Below, piece after piece: positions 36,597 to 45,875 of a DNA stretch of 64,000 bases; position 1 is the stretch's first letter; the number at the start of each line of letters is the position of its first letter. The stretch is taken from positions 1,302,001-1,366,000 of the forward strand of contig NZ_CP147520.1 of the NCBI RefSeq assembly GCF_037201975.1, written 5' to 3'. The translations under genes were made by a program, and so were the position numbers. The notes beneath the pieces are model-generated. The model was not told where the DNA came from, searched no databases, and saw only the letters and a program-made list of their open reading frames with translations. This DNA comes from Streptomyces sp. TG1A-60. GTDB lineage: Bacteria; Actinomycetota; Actinomycetes; Streptomycetales; Streptomycetaceae.

Positions 36597-36887
36597 ATGA
36601 AGCCCGCGCACTACGCCGTCCACGTCGAAGCCCGCCGGAAGGACAACACCGGCCGCATCCTGCTCCGCATGGGCCCGTACACCCAGACCTGGCTCGCCTC
36701 CCGTGACGCGGAACGCCTCAACACCCTGCTGGAGGGCAAGGCAGCCACCGTCATGCCCGGGTACACGGTCACCGCGAAGGACACCGTGTTCCACGTCAGC
36801 GACCACGCCTCCTACAACGACCCGCACGAGACCGACGCCTGCGACCTCCTGGCAGCCCTCCTCGAGGACGTGAGCGCCCCATGGTGA
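36597..36887 (+). CDS. Hypothetical protein, possibly the second half of the preceding gene
   Basis: 96 aa from ATG 36597, but coding-like sequence (CETDKILALWNPALTPLTHA, then AAGLDLPDDVG) runs back to the TGA at 36495 with no ATG, GTG or TTG in between. The ATG has no ribosome site. So it is either expressed by readthrough, was once one protein with 36201-36497, or begins at a rarer codon. KDNTGRILLRMGPYTQTWLA, then MPGYTVTAKDTVFHV. Family unknown. Confidence 0.45.
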   Translation: MKPAHYAVHVEARRKDNTGRILLRMGPYTQTWLASRDAERLNTLLEGKAATVMPGYTVTAKDTVFHVSDHASYNDPHETDACDLLAALLEDVSAPW

Positions 36888-37267
36888 CCACTGCCCTGTA
36901 CGAGATCGAGACCAGCGAAGCCGACGACGGCACGACGGTCCCCGCTGAAGGCATCTGGACGCCGGGCGAGGACGCGGCCGACAACGGGTTCGTCGTCCAC
37001 CAGAGCCTCTACGTCACCGGCATCGCAGCTCCGAACGACGACGGCCTCTACCCGGACAGGTTCGTCGTCCTCGGACACCAGCGGTGGGCAGACACCATCG
37101 AGGCCGCCGCCGCGTACATGGCCCGCATCCACTGCTGGCGCGCCCTGCACCTCTACCCGGGCGACGACCCGGCGGAGCACATCCCCCGCATACCGCGCGC
37201 AGTCCACACCCACGGCGTCTTCTTACGGCACCCGCACCCTTGTGTACAGCCGGTCACTGACCGATAG
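36881..37267 (+). CDS. Hypothetical protein, C-terminus possibly cut
   Basis: 128 aa, ATG 36881 overlapping the previous gene by seven bases. ALYEIETSEADDGTTVPAEG, then ADTIEAAAAYMARIHCWRALHLYPGDDP. The last 20 residues (HTHGVFLRHPHPCVQPVTDR) look unlike the rest, and the gene ends at the start of transposase and methyltransferase debris, so the true 3' end may be lost. Confidence 0.45.
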   Translation: MVTTALYEIETSEADDGTTVPAEGIWTPGEDAADNGFVVHQSLYVTGIAAPNDDGLYPDRFVVLGHQRWADTIEAAAAYMARIHCWRALHLYPGDDPAEHIPRIPRAVHTHGVFLRHPHPCVQPVTDR

Positions 37268-37319
37268 CTGGAGTTCTCAGGGCGGCGTCGGTTGAGTGAG
37301 AACAGCGTTCGTGCCGCTG

Positions 37320-37510
37320 CGGCCGGTGGCGGTCGGGTCTGGGTGACGCGCCAGAGCTGACCCGGCAGGTCGCCCTCCTCGAAGGCGGGGACCTCGTCCA
37401 GGCTCCAGCCCTCGGCGAGAGCGTCGACGAGGTCGCGCGGGAAGAAGTGCACGGCGAACCCGCCGTGTTCGAAGACGTCGTCACGGTTCTGTCGGGGCTT
37501 CAGCTGGCAT
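37320..37510 (-). pseudogene. C-terminal fragment of a methyltransferase-like protein
   Basis: The minus strand encodes FEHGGFAVHFFPRDLVDALA followed by EGWSLDEVPAFEEGDLPGQLWRVTQTRP, resembling the end of TehB-like SAM methyltransferases. There is no N-terminal part; it is fused at its 5' side to an IS5 fragment. Confidence 0.5.
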
Positions 37511-37657
37511 GTCCCGCCACGGGCTGCCGGTGCGGAACCGCCAGATGGACCCCTCGAACTGCTGCCGCAACCGCTCTGGGTATGGGCCGAACCTGCCTAT
37601 CGACAGGAATGGCTCGATCAACTCCCATTCTTCATCAGTAAATTCCGCATGCGCCAC
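37506..37657 (-). pseudogene. IS5-family transposase N-terminal fragment
   Basis: From GTG 37657: VAHAEFTDEEWELIEPFLSI, then GRFGPYPERLRQQFEGSIWRFRTGSPWRDMP, the standard start of an IS5-family transposase. It stops after about 50 residues at the junction with the methyltransferase fragment. Confidence 0.75.
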
Positions 37658-37772
37658 GTTGGCGTTCTACCAGACCGGCCAGCGGCCCGAAGCCGGATCT
37701 CACGTGTGGGGGCTCACCCAAGCTCGTGGAGGCATGCCCTCACGCCGCCCGGCACGCGCCCCCATCCTGGCG

Positions 37773-38519
37773 TCAGCCTCGCGCAGGAAAACGTCCCGCC
37801 AGGAACTGCTCGAACGTGACCTTACCCACGGCCCGCTCCGGCGTCAGATGCCCGCCCGCCCGGAACCCGCGGTAGGCCTTGCCGGGCAGACGCACGTTCA
37901 GCACGGGACGGCGTCGTCCGCTTGCGCGCAGATAGGCCCGGGCCAACTCCGGAAACGTACGGATCACGGGGCCGCCCATGTCCGGCACCCGCCCCGCGGG
38001 CGCCCCGGTTGCGAGCTCGGCCAGGTAGGCGGCGACCTCCTCCACCTCGATCGGCTGGTCCGCGACCTGCGCCGGGAGCAGCATGACCGGGAGCTTCGCC
38101 GAGCCCTGGAGGAACTGCAGCACCAGGTCGTGGAACTGCGTCGTGCGCAGCACGGTCCAGCCGAGCCCCGACTCCTCGATCAGACTTTCGACGGCAAGCT
38201 TGGTCCGGTAGTAGCCAAGCGGCACCCGGTCGACGCCGACGATCGAGATGTACGCCAGATGCCGTACCCCGGCGCGGCGGGCCGCCTCGATCAGATGGCG
38301 TGCCGCCTGCTCGTCGCCGCCGCGCGGGTTGGTCGCACAGTGCACGACCGTGTCTACGCCCGCGACGGCAGCGGCCAGCCCGGTGCCCTCGCGCAGATCC
38401 ACGGCGTAAGGCCGGGAGTGCCGGCTCAGCACTCTCACCTCGTGCCCGTCCGCACGCAGCCGCTCGGTGAGGCGCCGGCCGAGCGTTCCGGTGCCGCCCG
38501 TCAACAGGATCGTGGTCAT
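37773..38519 (-). CDS. NmrA/atypical SDR NAD(P)-binding oxidoreductase
   Basis: 248 aa. The N-terminal Rossmann motif is ILLTGGTGTLGRRLTERL, then ADGHEVRVLSRH. AGVDTVVHCATNPRGG and HLAYISIVGVDRVPLGYYRTK, with the Y-x3-K position, follow. This is the oxidoreductase type that accompanies ECF41 sigma factors, and the ECF41 gene lies 117 bp upstream on the same strand, so regulation by that sigma factor is likely. Substrate unknown. Confidence 0.88.
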   Translation of the reverse strand: MTTILLTGGTGTLGRRLTERLRADGHEVRVLSRHSRPYAVDLREGTGLAAAVAGVDTVVHCATNPRGGDEQAARHLIEAARRAGVRHLAYISIVGVDRVPLGYYRTKLAVESLIEESGLGWTVLRTTQFHDLVLQFLQGSAKLPVMLLPAQVADQPIEVEEVAAYLAELATGAPAGRVPDMGGPVIRTFPELARAYLRASGRRRPVLNVRLPGKAYRGFRAGGHLTPERAVGKVTFEQFLAGRFPARG

Positions 38520-38636
38520 CGCAGTTGTCGTCCCTTCGGCGGGCGGGCGCTCCCCGGTGGAGCGCCCGTCACCCGCTGGGAACCGACGAGCATCCGAAGA
38601 TGTGACAGCCTCTTCGTGTCTGCACTCGCACGCGGC

Positions 38637-39536
38637 TCACGCCCCGGGAGCCATGGCGGCGAACTGGCGGCCCGCGAAGATGAGTTTGTCCGGGTTGACG
38701 ACGACCCGCACCTGGGCGATGACGCTCTCGCGCAGTTCGAAGGAGGCGACGGCGATGAGCTGCTCCGCCGCGTGCGCCACCAGCGCCGGCGCCCCGTTGA
38801 CCTCGGCGACCGCGAGGTCCAAGCCGCCTTCGAACCGCTGCGCGCCGCCCACCAGGAAGCGCATGACCGTCTCCCGGCCAACGAGGGGCCGCCGGGCCGC
38901 GGTGACCTTGCCGCCGCCGTCGCTCCACCAGGTGAGGTCCTCGGCGAGCAGCTTCTCCAGGCCTGCCAGATCGCCCTCACGTGCCGCTGTAACGAAGGAC
39001 TCGACGAGTTCGCGCTGCTGCTCGGCTGCCGGTGTGAAGCGGGCCTCGGGCGTCGCCACCCGCTGGATGGCCCTGCGGTACAACTGGCGGCAGTTGGCCT
39101 CGCTGAGGTCAAGCACCCCGGCGATGTCCCGATGACCGTAGCCGAATGCCTCGCGCAGCACATAGACCGCATGCTCCGTCGGCGTGAGCCGCTCCAACAG
39201 CACCAGCAGCGCCGTCGACACGGCATCGCGCTGCTCGGCCAACTCCATCGGGCCGAGAGACCCGTCCTGCGTGAACACCGGTTCCGGCAACCACGGCCCC
39301 ACGTACTGCTCGCGCTGCACACGGGCCGAGGTGATCCGGTTAAGGCAGAGGTTGGTGACAACCCTGGCGAGCCAGGCCCCCGGGTGATCGATCACCACAC
39401 GGTCGGCGCTGCTCCAGCGTAGATACGCGTCCTGCACCGCATCCTCCGCCTCCTCGGCGGAACCGAGCAACCGGTAGGCCAGGCCGAACATCCTGGGGCG
39501 GTGGGCAGTGAACTCCTCGGCGATCCCTGACGTCAC
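38637..39536 (-). CDS. ECF41-family RNA polymerase sigma factor with SnoaL-like extension
   Basis: 299 aa from GTG 39536. Sigma region 2 is EEFTAHRPRMFGLAYRLLGSAEEAEDAVQDAYLRW and region 4 is LTPTEHAVYVLREAFGYGHRDIAGVLDLSEANCRQLYRRA. The three ECF41 signatures are present: WLPEP in the linker, and DGGGK and NPDKL in the C-terminal SnoaL-like domain. In this group the extension controls sigma activity in place of an anti-sigma factor. The oxidoreductase next to it is the expected target. Confidence 0.94.
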   Translation of the reverse strand: MTSGIAEEFTAHRPRMFGLAYRLLGSAEEAEDAVQDAYLRWSSADRVVIDHPGAWLARVVTNLCLNRITSARVQREQYVGPWLPEPVFTQDGSLGPMELAEQRDAVSTALLVLLERLTPTEHAVYVLREAFGYGHRDIAGVLDLSEANCRQLYRRAIQRVATPEARFTPAAEQQRELVESFVTAAREGDLAGLEKLLAEDLTWWSDGGGKVTAARRPLVGRETVMRFLVGGAQRFEGGLDLAVAEVNGAPALVAHAAEQLIAVASFELRESVIAQVRVVVNPDKLIFAGRQFAAMAPGA

Positions 39537-39725
39537 ACGCCCAGCCTGCCAGAGGCGCGGGAGCATCCGGCATCCGGCAGTTGCCCCGGATGGGACATCG
39601 GCCCACGTGTGGCACCATGCGGTCACCTGGCTCCGCAGCCTCCGCCCAGCCACATGATCAGAACCAGGAATACGCCCTAGGGCGTGTATCGAAAGTGGAT
39701 CTTGACCGTGGGATGATCTTGTTAC

Positions 39726-40195
39726 GTGGCACGTGGAGATCTGACGGACGCGCAATGGACGGTGCTGGAACCGCTGTTACCGAAGGGCAAAAAGCCCGGA
39801 CGACCTGCGACGTGGGCCAGGCGGCAGCTGATAGACGGGATACGGTTCCGGGTCCGCACCGGCATCCCGTGGCGGGACCTCCCCGCCGAGTACGGGCCCT
39901 GGGGCCGGGCGTACGACCTGTTCCGGCGCTGGCAGCGGGACGGCACCTGGCATCGAATCTTCTCCGACCTGCAGGCACGGGCGGACGAGAAAGAGCTGAT
40001 CACCTGGGACATCAGCGTCGACTCCACGGTGTGCCGGGCCCACCAGCACGCCGCCGGGGCGAGGAAAAGGGGAGCTGCAGAAGGAGCCGCCTGGCGGCGT
40101 CAGCGTCGAGCCGGACGACCACGGGCTCGGGCGCTCGCGCGGCGGCCTGACCACCAAGTTGCACCTTGCGGTCGAACAGGGCCAGAAGCTGGCTT
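39726..40195 (+). pseudogene. IS5 transposase, 5' part
   Basis: ARGDLTDAQWTVLEPLLPKG, then RRQLIDGIRFRVRTGIPWRDLP, then ITWDISVDSTVCRAHQHAAGA with the first catalytic Asp. Beyond about 40075 the frame shifts, but the expected GGVSVEPDDHGLGRSRGGLTTKLHLAVEQGQKL continues in another frame up to the IS21 end. The matching 3' part is 43285-43577. Confidence 0.8.
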
Positions 40196-40334
40196 TATTC
40201 ACGAGTAGTGACGTCAGTTGTTCACGGGTTTGGGAGGCACCCAGATCCACGGTCGGGTGATGTTCACGAGTTTTGACAGCACTGGAGTACTTGCCAGGGC
40301 AGCATCGGGGTGCTCCTGGTGAAAGGTCCTGGTC

Positions 40335-41981
40335 ATGCCGCAGATGTCCAAGGTCGAGCTGTACGCGGCGATCCGGCGTGACCACCGTGCTGGCATGAAG
40401 ATGCGCGAGCTTGAGCGCAAGTACAACGTCTCGTGGAGGACGGTCAAGAAGGCCGTGGACTCCGTCTGGCCGGAGCCGCGGAAGAAGCTGCCGCCACGGC
40501 CGACTGCGCTGGATCCGTACAAGCCGGTGATCGACGAGATACTGCGGACGGATCTCGACGCGCCGCGCAAGCAACGGCATACGATCACGCGGATCTTCCA
40601 CCGGCTCATCGAGGAGCACGGCGCCGACGTGTCCTACCAGATGGTCCGACGCTACGTCTCCGACCGAAAGCCGGAGGTCCTCGCGGCCTCGGGCAAAGCC
40701 CCTGTTGAAGCCTTTGTGCCGCAGACCCACCTGCCCGGCCACGAGGCAGAGGTCGACTTCGGCGACGTGACCGTGCGCCTGGCCGGCGAGCTGGTGACCT
40801 GCTACCTGTTCTCGCTCCGCATGTCCTACTCGGGCAAAGCCGTCCACCGCGTCTTCGCCTCCTGCGGCCAAGAAGCCTTCTTCGAAGGACACGTACACGC
40901 GCTTCGCACGCTGGGCGGTATCCCGCGAAGCAAGATCCGCTACGACAACCTGAAGTCGGCCGTCGCCCAGGTACTGGGGCTGAACCGGGCCAGAGTGGAG
41001 ACCGACAGGTGGATCGCCTTCCGCTCGCACTTCAATATCGAGAGCTTCTGCTGCCGCCCGGGCATTGAAGGCGCCCACGAGAAGGGCGGCGTCGAAGGAA
41101 TGATCGGCTACTTCCGCCGCAACCACTTCACCCCGGTCCCGGAAGTCGACTCCCTCGCCGAGCTGAACGAGATGGTCGATCAGTGGGACCTGCACGACGG
41201 GCACCGCAGGATCGGTTCACGGCTGCGGACCGTCGACGAGTACTTCGCCATCGAGCAGCCACTGCTGATGCCGCTTCCGCAGGAACCGTTCGAGACCGGC
41301 CGACTGTTCACGCCACGCGTCGACCGCCGCAGCCAGATTGCCGTCCGCACCAACCGCTACTCGGTCCCGACCCGCCTGATCGGCAATCGGGTGCGAGTCG
41401 TCCTACACGCCTCTCACCTGTTCGTTTATGACAGGAACATCGAGGTGGCCCACCACGAGAGGCTGATCGCGAAGGGCAGCTGCCGCCTGGACCTGGACCA
41501 CTACCTCGAAGCCCTCATCCGCAAGCCCGGCGCCTTCCCTGGCGCCACTGCCCTGGAACAGGCCCGATCCGCGGGCAAGTTCACCCCGGTCCACGACGCC
41601 TGGTGGGCCCAGGCCCGCAAGGTTCACGGCGAGCGGGACGGCACCCGGGCGTTGATCGAGGTCCTGCTGCTGAACCGGCACCTCGCCCACGAGCACGTGG
41701 TCGCGGGTCTGGCCACCGCGCTGCGGGCCGGCGCCCTGACCGCCGACGCCGTCGCCCTGGAGGCCCGCAAGGCCGCCCAGACAGAGGACGAGCCAACCAT
41801 CGGCGCATCCATCCCGGCGCTTCCCGGGCAGACACCTGCCTCTGTCACGTCGCTGCACGAGTGGCGGCTCGCAGACCTCCCGCCGGACACCAGGCCGCTG
41901 CCGTCGGTGACCCCCTATGACCAACTGCTCCGACGCCGCCGCACCAGCGGCAGTGACCACCGTGAGGGAGAAGCCCAGTGA
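40335..41981 (+). CDS. istA: IS21 transposase IstA
   Basis: 548 aa. An HTH (RRDHRAGMKMRELERKYNVSWRTVKKAV) and an rve integrase core with the DDE residues in HEAEVDFGDVTV, IRYDNLKSAV and HEKGGVEGMIGY. The C-terminal region reads RTNRYSVPTRLIGNRVRV. The stop overlaps the istB GTG (GTGA). About 50 percent similar by eye to the second copy at 52648-54354, so a different IS21 lineage. Confidence 0.95.
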   Translation: MPQMSKVELYAAIRRDHRAGMKMRELERKYNVSWRTVKKAVDSVWPEPRKKLPPRPTALDPYKPVIDEILRTDLDAPRKQRHTITRIFHRLIEEHGADVSYQMVRRYVSDRKPEVLAASGKAPVEAFVPQTHLPGHEAEVDFGDVTVRLAGELVTCYLFSLRMSYSGKAVHRVFASCGQEAFFEGHVHALRTLGGIPRSKIRYDNLKSAVAQVLGLNRARVETDRWIAFRSHFNIESFCCRPGIEGAHEKGGVEGMIGYFRRNHFTPVPEVDSLAELNEMVDQWDLHDGHRRIGSRLRTVDEYFAIEQPLLMPLPQEPFETGRLFTPRVDRRSQIAVRTNRYSVPTRLIGNRVRVVLHASHLFVYDRNIEVAHHERLIAKGSCRLDLDHYLEALIRKPGAFPGATALEQARSAGKFTPVHDAWWAQARKVHGERDGTRALIEVLLLNRHLAHEHVVAGLATALRAGALTADAVALEARKAAQTEDEPTIGASIPALPGQTPASVTSLHEWRLADLPPDTRPLPSVTPYDQLLRRRRTSGSDHREGEAQ

Positions 41982-42775
41982 CCCTGCCCCGCCAGCGAGG
42001 CTTGACCGAGCAGGCCGCCGACGCCGCGATCGACACTGCCTGCCGCCTGCTGCGGTTGCCCTCGATCCGCAACGAGTTCAACGACATCGCCGACAGGGCC
42101 GTCAAGGACCAGATGACCTACCGCGGCTTCCTCGCCGAACTGTTGATGACCGAGTGCGACGATCGGGCACGCCGCCGCTCGGAACGGCGCATCAAGGCCG
42201 CCGGTTTCCCACGGGAGAAGTCACTTCGGGCCTTCGACTTCGGCGCCAACCCGAACATCGACGCAGCCACCGTTCACACCCTCGCCAGCTGCGAGTGGAT
42301 CAAGAAGAGCCAGCCGCTCTGCCTGATCGGCGACTCCGGCACCGGCAAGTCTCACATGCTCATCGCCCTGGGCACCGAGGCCGCCATGAAGGGCTACCGG
42401 GTCCGCTACACGCTCGCCACGAAGCTGGTCAACGAGCTGGTCGAGGCCGCGGACGAGAAGCAGCTGAACAAGACCATCGCCCGCTACGGACGCGTTGATC
42501 TTTTGTGCATCGACGAGCTGGGATACATGGAGCTCGACCGGCACGGCGCCGAACTCCTCTTCCAGGTCCTGACCGAACGGGAGGAGAAGAACAGCGTCGC
42601 CATCGCCTCCAACGAGTCCTTCGGTGGCTGGACCAAGACCTTCACCGACCCCCGCCTCTGCGCGGCCATCGTCGACCGGCTCACCTTCAACAGCACCATC
42701 ATCGAAACCGGCACCGACTCCTACCGCCTCGCCTCCACTCGAGCCCGAGCCGAGGAACCCGCCAAAGCCGGCTGA
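41978..42775 (+). CDS. istB: IS21 helper ATPase IstB
   Basis: 265 aa from GTG 41978. Walker A GDSGTGKSH, Walker B DLLCIDELGYM, sensor ASNESFGGW, arginine region DRLTFNSTIIETGTDSYRL. AAA+ ATPase that selects target DNA and stimulates IstA. Intact. Confidence 0.95.
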   Translation: MTLPRQRGLTEQAADAAIDTACRLLRLPSIRNEFNDIADRAVKDQMTYRGFLAELLMTECDDRARRRSERRIKAAGFPREKSLRAFDFGANPNIDAATVHTLASCEWIKKSQPLCLIGDSGTGKSHMLIALGTEAAMKGYRVRYTLATKLVNELVEAADEKQLNKTIARYGRVDLLCIDELGYMELDRHGAELLFQVLTEREEKNSVAIASNESFGGWTKTFTDPRLCAAIVDRLTFNSTIIETGTDSYRLASTRARAEEPAKAG

Positions 42776-43284
42776 TCTCCCCGATCCCACCTCGCCGGCC
42801 GACCGCCCTCACGGGCGGCGGGCCAGCCCGGGTCGCGGCGTCCTTCAGGATGCCGATTCATCCGGCTCAGAAGACCTACGGTCGTGGGCACGTCGCAGAA
42901 GGCGCCTCGCCACCAACACCAACCAGCCCACCAGCCCACCAGCGTCAGTGTCGCGGCAACCCTCACCCAGGGCGCGGAGCCGCTACTGGCCGCCGTCCAC
43001 CCACAGAACAGGATGCTCAAACATATCCAAGCCGGGCTATCAAGGAACTCGCCCCTCGGATTTCGCGACACCCCGCCCCTCCTCCTGCCCCATACTGCGG
43101 CCTGTTCGCCACGGCAGAAGGATATGGCAGCGGATCGAGCGTCCCCGATCACGGCCGAGTAACTCCGTCGGCCACCACGTGCTCCGGCGGTGACGTCATT
43201 TCTCGTGAACATCCGTGAGCCTCAAGATCGCCAACTGCTGCCCAAACCGGCAGACAAACGCTGCTGCTTGAAGTGAACGAAGCC

Positions 43285-43577
43285 AGGTGCGTGCAGACAA
43301 GGCGTACGCCTCCCGGAGGAACCGCGCTTACCTGCGGCGGCGTGGGATCCGCTGCACCATCCCGGACAAGGCCGACCAGGCCGGCAACCGCAAGAAACGC
43401 GGTTCGCACGGCGGTCGGCCGCCGAAGTTCGACCCGCACGACTACAAGGCTCGGCACGCGGTCGAATGCGGCATCAATCGCCTCAAAAGGCACCGGGCTG
43501 TGGTCACGAGGTACGACAAGCTCGCGGTCCGCTACGAGGCGACCGTGCTGGTCGCCGCCATCAACGAGTGGCTGTGA
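43285..43577 (+). pseudogene. IS5 transposase, 3' part
   Basis: [37 protein letters not shown], then [20 protein letters not shown] with the catalytic Glu, ending INEWL. It is the 3' half of the transposase whose 5' half ends at 40195. The 73 bp between IS21 and this piece are unrelated to it. Confidence 0.85.
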
Positions 43578-43983
43578 CCAGTTCGAGACACGCCCTAGAC
43601 CAGCCACTTCCCGTCGCGCATCAGGGTCCGTCCGGCCATCTCAGGAACCGTTCCCCACGCCTGCAGCACCTGCGGGGTGACCTGGAAGAAGACGTACGAG
43701 GGATGGTCCTTGCGAGGGTCCCAGCCACCCTTGGCAGCGAAGGCGTCACCCACCTCGGCCGGAAGCTCGTCGCGGGTCAGCATGCGCGCGGTGCCGTGGA
43801 CCAGGACCACGTCCCGGCTATGGCCGAAGCAGAGCCGGACCCGGCCCGAGGCACACAGGTTGCGCCCAGTGAGGCTCCGCCAAGCTCGTTTCCGCAGTTC
43901 AGTGGGGCTGGTGTGATGCGTTGGTGAGGTCCTCACGCTGGCAGGTGGCGTGATCGTCGGGGCGAGATCATCCGCCCGCTCCG

Positions 43984-44844
43984 TCAGCGCTGTACTTCGC
44001 TGTTCGCCAGAACGAGCAGGGCCCGCAGGAGCGTGGTCGCCTGCCGGGTGTCCGTGCGGAGTTTGGTCAGGATCCGCCATGACTTGAGGTTCGCGAAGCC
44101 ATGTTCGTTGGCGGCGCGTTCGCGGCTGACCAGGCGGTTCGCTTCCCTCTCGGCGACGGTCAGCTTGTGGTTGCGGGTGGCCTTGCGGCCGGTGATGATC
44201 ACCGGGTCGTCTTCGGGCTTGTCGTCGAGGCCGACGAAGCCGAGGTCGGCCAGGGCGCCGAGGCCGGCTTCCCTCAGGTGTCCGGTGATCTTGTTGTGGC
44301 GGGCGGTGGTGATCTCGCTGGACCGGCCGGGCTTGGCCGCGGAGATCCAGATCAGGTTGCCCTTCTCGTCGGTGACAGCGAGAAACAGCAGGCCATGGGC
44401 CTTATGTTTGCCGGAGTAGTTCTTCCGGTCGTCCCTCCCGGTGCGGCGGTGGGTGCGGATCAGGGTGCCGTCGAGGAGGACCACGACCCCGCCGCTGCGG
44501 GCGATCTTCTTGCATGCGCGGTCCAGGCGCGGGGCGCGGGCGGCCAGCAGCTTGACGACTTCCTTCACCCAGCGGCGGACGGTGGATTCGCCGACCTGGT
44601 TGCCGCCGGCCATGTCGGCCAGGCGCTGGTCGTGACGGAGTACGGCGAGCACGATGACGGCCTGCTTACCGGGTTCGGCCTTGCGCCAGACAGAGCGCAT
44701 CCGGTTGCGGCGTTGGCGTATCAGGTCGGCGACGAGATCGATGGTCCGCTTCGACAGCGGGAGGCGGACCTGGTAGACAACATCCCGAGGGCCCTCGGCG
44801 GGCTGGTTTTTGGTCACACACTTACCAACTCCCGCCGGGGGCAC
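43984..44844 (-). CDS. IS5-like DDE transposase, copy 2
   Basis: 286 aa, identical in protein sequence to the copy at 30244-31104, with the same GTG start and DDE residues (LLDGT, ALADLGF, NEHGFANLKSW). See copy 1 for the domain description. Confidence 0.93.
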   Translation of the reverse strand: MPPAGVGKCVTKNQPAEGPRDVVYQVRLPLSKRTIDLVADLIRQRRNRMRSVWRKAEPGKQAVIVLAVLRHDQRLADMAGGNQVGESTVRRWVKEVVKLLAARAPRLDRACKKIARSGGVVVLLDGTLIRTHRRTGRDDRKNYSGKHKAHGLLFLAVTDEKGNLIWISAAKPGRSSEITTARHNKITGHLREAGLGALADLGFVGLDDKPEDDPVIITGRKATRNHKLTVAEREANRLVSRERAANEHGFANLKSWRILTKLRTDTRQATTLLRALLVLANSEVQR

Positions 44845-44890
44845 TCGCGTTATGGCAGGAATCGGCCCGTCCGGCCAGCGGCGTTACTGG

Positions 44891-45415
<525 letters not shown>

Positions 45416-45875
45416 GAACATCCCTCCCAGCGCAGAACCTACGCGGCGACCCCCGAACCTCACTCCAGAACCCACGAGAACACCTGCGCCAGACGATCTC
45501 GTGCTAACGATCACCCCACCTGCCAGCGTGAGGACCTCACCGACCCATCACACCAGCCCCACTGAACTGCGGAAACGAGCTTGGCGGAGCCTCAGTTGGG
45601 TTGGTGTCGCGGGTGGACAGCCACACCGCCTCGCTATCCCACCAGAAGGCCAGCGGAACGAGGCACGGCTCGCCGGTAGCGTCGGCCGTGCCGACCCATA
45701 CGTCGTTGTCCCGTGCGAGACGTTCAAGCGCCTCGCGCTTGCGCTGCTTCGCGCTACGGGGTCCGCTGGGGTGAGAGTCAACTGCCGTCATGTGGAGAGG
45801 CTATGGCGTGAGGCACTCGGTCACATCCGGCGGCGGAACTAGGTCGCAAGGCGGAGGGTCGTCCTCGTCCTTTTA

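Larger units (their letters stand above)
40196..43211 (+). mobile_element. IS21-family element, copy A
   Basis: Ends share TTCACGAG-A/T-A-G/A-TGACGTCA (40198-40216 and the complement at 43191-43209), with additional TGTTCACG repeats inside the left end at about 40217 and 40260, as in the multiple terminal repeats of IS21. No target duplication is visible. It contains istA and istB; the 415 bp after istB hold no convincing gene. Confidence 0.75.
39680..43595 (+). mobile_element. IS5 (IS427-type) element interrupted by IS21
   Basis: Terminal repeats GGGCGTGTATCGAA / complement of TTCGAGACACGCCC with the target duplication TA (39678-39679 and 43596-43597). Inside, the transposase is split by an IS21 at about 40196-43211. 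About 250 bp of transposase sequence that should adjoin the IS21 right end is missing, so a deletion followed the insertion. Confidence 0.8.

Noticed and set aside
37509..39422. 637-codon open frame on the plus strand
   Set aside because: Shadow of the oxidoreductase and ECF41 genes on the minus strand; composition is Arg/Gln/Pro-rich without motif.
42721..43212. 163-codon minus-strand frame with a Trp-rich segment at the IS21 right end
   Set aside because: It overlaps the istB end and the terminal repeat, has no ribosome site and no family resemblance.
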